This document shows positions 61,137 to 64,000 of a stretch of 64,000 nucleotides of DNA, piece after piece. Both the position numbers and the translations under genes were made by a program. Numbering within the stretch: position 1 is the first letter of the stretch; every line of letters starts with the position of its first letter. Source of the DNA: Brachypterus glaber (taxonomy: Eukaryota > Arthropoda > Insecta > Coleoptera > Kateretidae); NCBI GenBank assembly GCA_958510825.1, contig OY294047.1, positions 46,111,365 through 46,175,364 on the forward strand, written 5' to 3'. The notes under the pieces were generated by a model. The model was not told the origin of the DNA, made no database searches, and saw only the letters and a list, made by a program, of their open reading frames with translations.

Positions 61137-61356
61137 TATGAAGCTGACGTTTGCAACGTTTTTTTGCATCGAAAATTCAAATAGTATATTAAAGCACTTA
61201 TTCCATAACACGTTTTTAGCGCACCAGTACTTTAGAAAACTCGCAACAAGCGGCTTGTTTTCTGAACTTGTACGCGTGCGTTAAAAACGTATGTTATGAA
61301 ACTAGTACTTTAATATACTATTTAAATTTTCGTTGCAAAAAAACGTTCAGCTTCAT
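61137..61356 (+). mobile_element. GAAGCTGAAG-family MITE with near-perfect target duplication
   Basis: tgaagctgacgtttgcaacg at the left; right end aaaaaaacgttcagcttcat has lost a few bases. Flanked by attggata on both sides (8 of 9 positions including one mismatch). Subfamily B centre with gaaaactcgcaacaagcgg. Confidence 0.8.
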
Positions 61357-62302
61357 TATTGGATAGTATTCAACCATTTAGTGCATCCGTCTTAATATTT
61401 GTTTATGTTTAAAATAACAAGAAAAAAATGTTAAAACTGATTTCAGAACTAAAGACACAAGAAAAAATCAGTTCTTGTTTTCGGCTTTAGTCAAGGACAA
61501 GTCTCGCCGAGCTTTATTTATTCATAATTGAACAAAATACAAATTAAGGCTAACAGATTTTGGCATTAATTATAACACTATATCTTGGATTGAGCGAGAA
61601 AGTTACGTTCTTTTTCCTTGGTTGAGTTAGTGAGTTACTGGGAAATAGCATGCCCAAGAGGAATTACTTTTGCTAGATTTTCTATCATTTAATTGACGAC
61701 CGAGTGATTTATTCGAAAGAAGATTTGCTTGTGTACACTTCCCTATCGTTGTGTATTTTCGTAATCTGTAAATATTTATATCTTCAGCTAAAAAAGTATT
61801 AATCTGGAATTAAGCGACGAGTAATGTGGGAAAATTAAACTGTACTTAAAAAGGCGAACGACCAACTAAAAAATGTATAAATAATAAATAAGTGCATATG
61901 TTTAAATGTTTAATTTAATTAAGGACCGATGAAAGTATTTAAAAACGCTATACTTCCTGTTTCTCATAATAAAAAATCTCAACACGAAGATTGCGTTTTC
62001 TTTCTAGCATTTTTTGATAACAATCAAATTTAAAAATGTTGAAACATTAGAAAATTCTTTTTTTCGAGATTTCAGCTGGGGTTTTCGATACTTCAAAAAT
62101 GCAAAATCCCGTTACTTTTACTGAGTATCCCTCACATGAGGTATACAAAAATAAAACCAATCTATATAAAAAAAATATTTCTTTGTGATCTTCTTTCTTA
62201 TTAAACTGGCATGTCCTTATTTTACATAAAAAAATAGTCTGATTCAAATCTAAATAAAAAATAAATATGATTTCGTTCGTCATATGAACATATATTAATT
62301 TA
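61357..62302. other. AT-rich intron
   Basis: A TGTGGGAAA word at 61825-61833 fits the Su(H) consensus but is single. Nothing else recognised. The frame 62047-62319 is not supported. Confidence 0.35.
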
Positions 62303-63155
62303 CATAAACCGCGATCCAAAAGTCACCTACACCTTTAACTTTTGAACGAGTTGAGATATCGTCTTCAAATTTGAAACACATAAATAAGACAATTTAAACT
62401 ATCTTTCTGCATAATTACCATTTGATAATTTCAGCATCTAAATGTGGGCAGGGGAGCATTGAATAAGTGGGAGCAAAGGTTATTTAAGTGGACTTTTGTT
62501 GGACACAAGAAATTCCTACCATGACTGCTGTTGTTCCTTTGATCTCACCGCCGGCGGTGTTTTCTTTTGCTGTGGTCCTTGGTAGAAAATCTCTGAAGGA
62601 TATTTGATAGGACTGACACTTATTCATAAGAGTTTGGCACCTTAAGCGACTAAATTTTCTTTTAATCACGATTAAACGACGATAAACTTCTATCGACAAT
62701 AATGGCGTCTTACTCGCGTGAAGTGATTTTCGTAACTGTGTTACCAACTTTTTTGCAAGAAAAATAACTAAATATAATGATTCAAGTTTTTCCCGCTAAA
62801 TTTCATAAAACTAATTTTTATATACAAGAGAATTATACAAACATAGTGGGGATTTTTTTAATGGAAAAGGGGGTCGTATGGGACATCATTTTAGCTTAAA
62901 AATATTCTATTTGACTATTTATTTTTTATTTTTTTATAAATTTTTTGGAGGTTAAAATATTGTTGAAAATGAGTATTTTTGTCAAAACTCCCCCCCCCCC
63001 TGACCACATTTTAAGAGCTGAAAATATCAAATTTATGCAAAAAGATAGTTTTGGTTGACTTAATAAATAATTCAAGTAAATTTACGAGTTCAAGTTGAGA
63101 TTGTCAACTCGTTCAAAAGTTAAGAGGAAGGGGGTGACTTTTGAACCGCACGGTA
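62303..63155. mobile_element. CAGTGCGGTCC-family foldback element enclosing a GC-richer segment, 0.85 kb
   Basis: Left: accgcgatccaaaagtcac, then cttttgaacgagttgagata; right: gtgacttttgaaccgcacgg|ta, with caactcgttcaaaagttaag just inside. Same ends as the foldback at 3893. Between the arms (about 62455-62760) is a segment unlike the arms, with a minus-strand frame of 87 codons (62484-62747, starts MVTQLRKSLHASKT, ends CVQQKST). Its product is not recognised. The element sits between imperfect 35-bp direct repeats (tatgatttcgttcg...). Confidence 0.7.
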
Positions 63156-63683
63156 TGATTTCGTTCGACATAAACATAAATTAAGTTGCATATAATAATT
63201 TACGATGTGGCTTCCGAGAGAAGAGATTTTATAGCGTCAAACAATCAACCAGTATTTATTATTCAAGAGGGAGAGTAAAAATAATGAAAAAAATCGAGGA
63301 ACACATGTGGCATTGTCTGGACAAAAGAACAACGGCAAGATAGACGTGACGAGCAGCCAAATAAAAACACAAACATGCCAGAAAATTTAAACGTATATGC
63401 AGTCAGGTAGGTATACCACTGGTGCCAGGTAGGCTGAAAACAGATTTCTGTCTATCAAAATACGAACCGACATATAATTTATTTCAAAATTTTGAGAAAT
63501 TGATTTGAAATCGATATTTTAAATTTGAAATGTTAAAATCAACCAGTTAAAGAGAAAACTGTTATTTTATTTCATTTAAAGAAAATATTTGAACATACAA
63601 AATATTTCATTTGAAGGAAGTATAAAATTACTACCTATCTATAAATTTTACATGTATGATTTGACAAATCAGGCGTTCAAATT
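63156..63683. other. AT-rich intron
   Basis: No recognised feature after the direct repeat copy ending near 63190. Confidence 0.35.
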
Positions 63684-63812
63684 AGTATATTAAAGTACTA
63701 GTTTCATAACATACGTTTTTAGCACACGAGTACAAGTTTAGAAAACGAGCCGCTTGCGGCGAGTTTTCTAAAGTACTAGTGCTCTAAAAACGTGTTATGA
63801 AACGAGTGCTTT
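63684..63812. repeat. Core hairpin of GAAGCTGAAG subfamily B, without its ends
   Basis: ttaaagtactagtttcataa, then cgttttt... and ...aaaaacgtgttatgaaacga pair. Centre is gaaaacgagccgcttgcggc, then gagttttc. Same core as 14127, 20402 and 61137, but the gaagctgaag termini are absent, so the core may be mobile on its own. Confidence 0.65.
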
Positions 63813-64000
63813 CTACAATTTTTTCTATTTTGCTCTAAAATTAAAAAAACTTACATTAAAATGATGACTGATTTAGGGATTTTTGTTTTGGGTTGGCATT
63901 ACAGTTTACACTATGTTTAAAATTCTAAGAACAAATGATATTTTGATATATTTTACAGATCTCTTCTTTTTTCACTGCAATTAACCAGTCCACAATTTTA
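63813..64000. other. AT-rich intron to window edge
   Basis: Nothing recognised. Confidence 0.35.

Larger units (their letters stand above)
25931..64000 (-). other. Partial very large Notch intron upstream of the EGF1-3 exon
   Basis: The acceptor at 25931-25940 is clear, but no upstream exon carrying a signal peptide and the first cysteines of EGF1 could be found up to base 64000. The intron is therefore inferred to exceed 38 kb. Long first introns are known for Notch genes. It could in principle host an unrelated nested gene, but none of the short open frames here looks like a conserved protein. Confidence 0.55.

Noticed and set aside
61825..61833. TGTGGGAAA, a Su(H)-type site
   Set aside because: A single match to a short consensus in 64 kb is expected by chance; no paired site.

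Overview
This is an AT-rich animal genome window, almost certainly from an insect. Two exons that can be translated with confidence lie on the minus strand, at 25650-25930 and 23711-23906. They join in frame and encode consecutive EGF repeats: the end of EGF1, all of EGF2, EGF3 and EGF4, and the start of EGF5. Residue by residue they match the N-terminal part of the Notch receptor, for example CQNGGTC, LCEIPIANSC, CASQPCRNGA and the Notch EGF5 signature NTHGSY. The window is therefore read as the 5' part of a Notch gene on the minus strand. Only 477 coding bases are visible in 64 kb. The signal-peptide exon(s) lie beyond base 64000, so the upstream intron exceeds 38 kb. The exons for the rest of EGF5 onward lie before base 1, so the downstream intron exceeds 23.7 kb.

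Everything else is intron, and most of what can be recognised there is dead or non-autonomous mobile DNA. The main classes are as follows. (1) Foldback or MITE-like elements with terminal inverted repeats (TIRs) at TA dinucleotides (Tc1/mariner-like), e.g. 2532-2973, 18594-19166, 28677-29759, 33245-33733, 43390-43756, 46998-47698 and 62303-63155. (2) A family of about 215-bp elements with GAAGCTGAAG-type ends and 9-bp target duplications (12916, 13818, 14127, 20402, 61137, with a core at 63684). (3) Elements whose ends contain TTACGTAAC (4605-5279, and a pair of ends 6.7 kb apart at 11383 and 18054). (4) A non-LTR retrotransposon 3' end (10263-10800). (5) A probable solo LTR (21574-21892). (6) A tRNA-headed SINE-like unit (31960-32222). 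(7) A recent 0.75-0.9 kb tandem duplication (30133-31786).

The most unusual pattern is a set of more than 20 very short fragments on both strands. Each keeps recognisable residues of the reverse-transcriptase core segment G-V-P-Q-G-S-x-L-G-P-L-L-F, and many are locally tandem with periods of about 110-200 bp (26 kb, 36 kb, 38 kb, 42 kb, 50 kb, 55 kb and 58 kb). Longer pieces of the same kind of element are rare. This looks like a repeat family built from one small piece of a LINE rather than random LINE decay.

A second recurring pattern is short imperfect palindromes with AT-rich arms and a CG-rich centre (12185, 15648, 16868, 40667, 63684 and the centres of the GAAGCTGAAG elements). A few GC-richer islands inside the >38-kb intron (28.0, 39.6, 41.3-41.7 and 55.0-55.2 kb) match no repeat and are the best places to look for intronic enhancers. 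No rRNA, CRISPR, operon or bacterial feature was seen. The remaining open reading frames are short, mostly AT-rich, and look non-coding.
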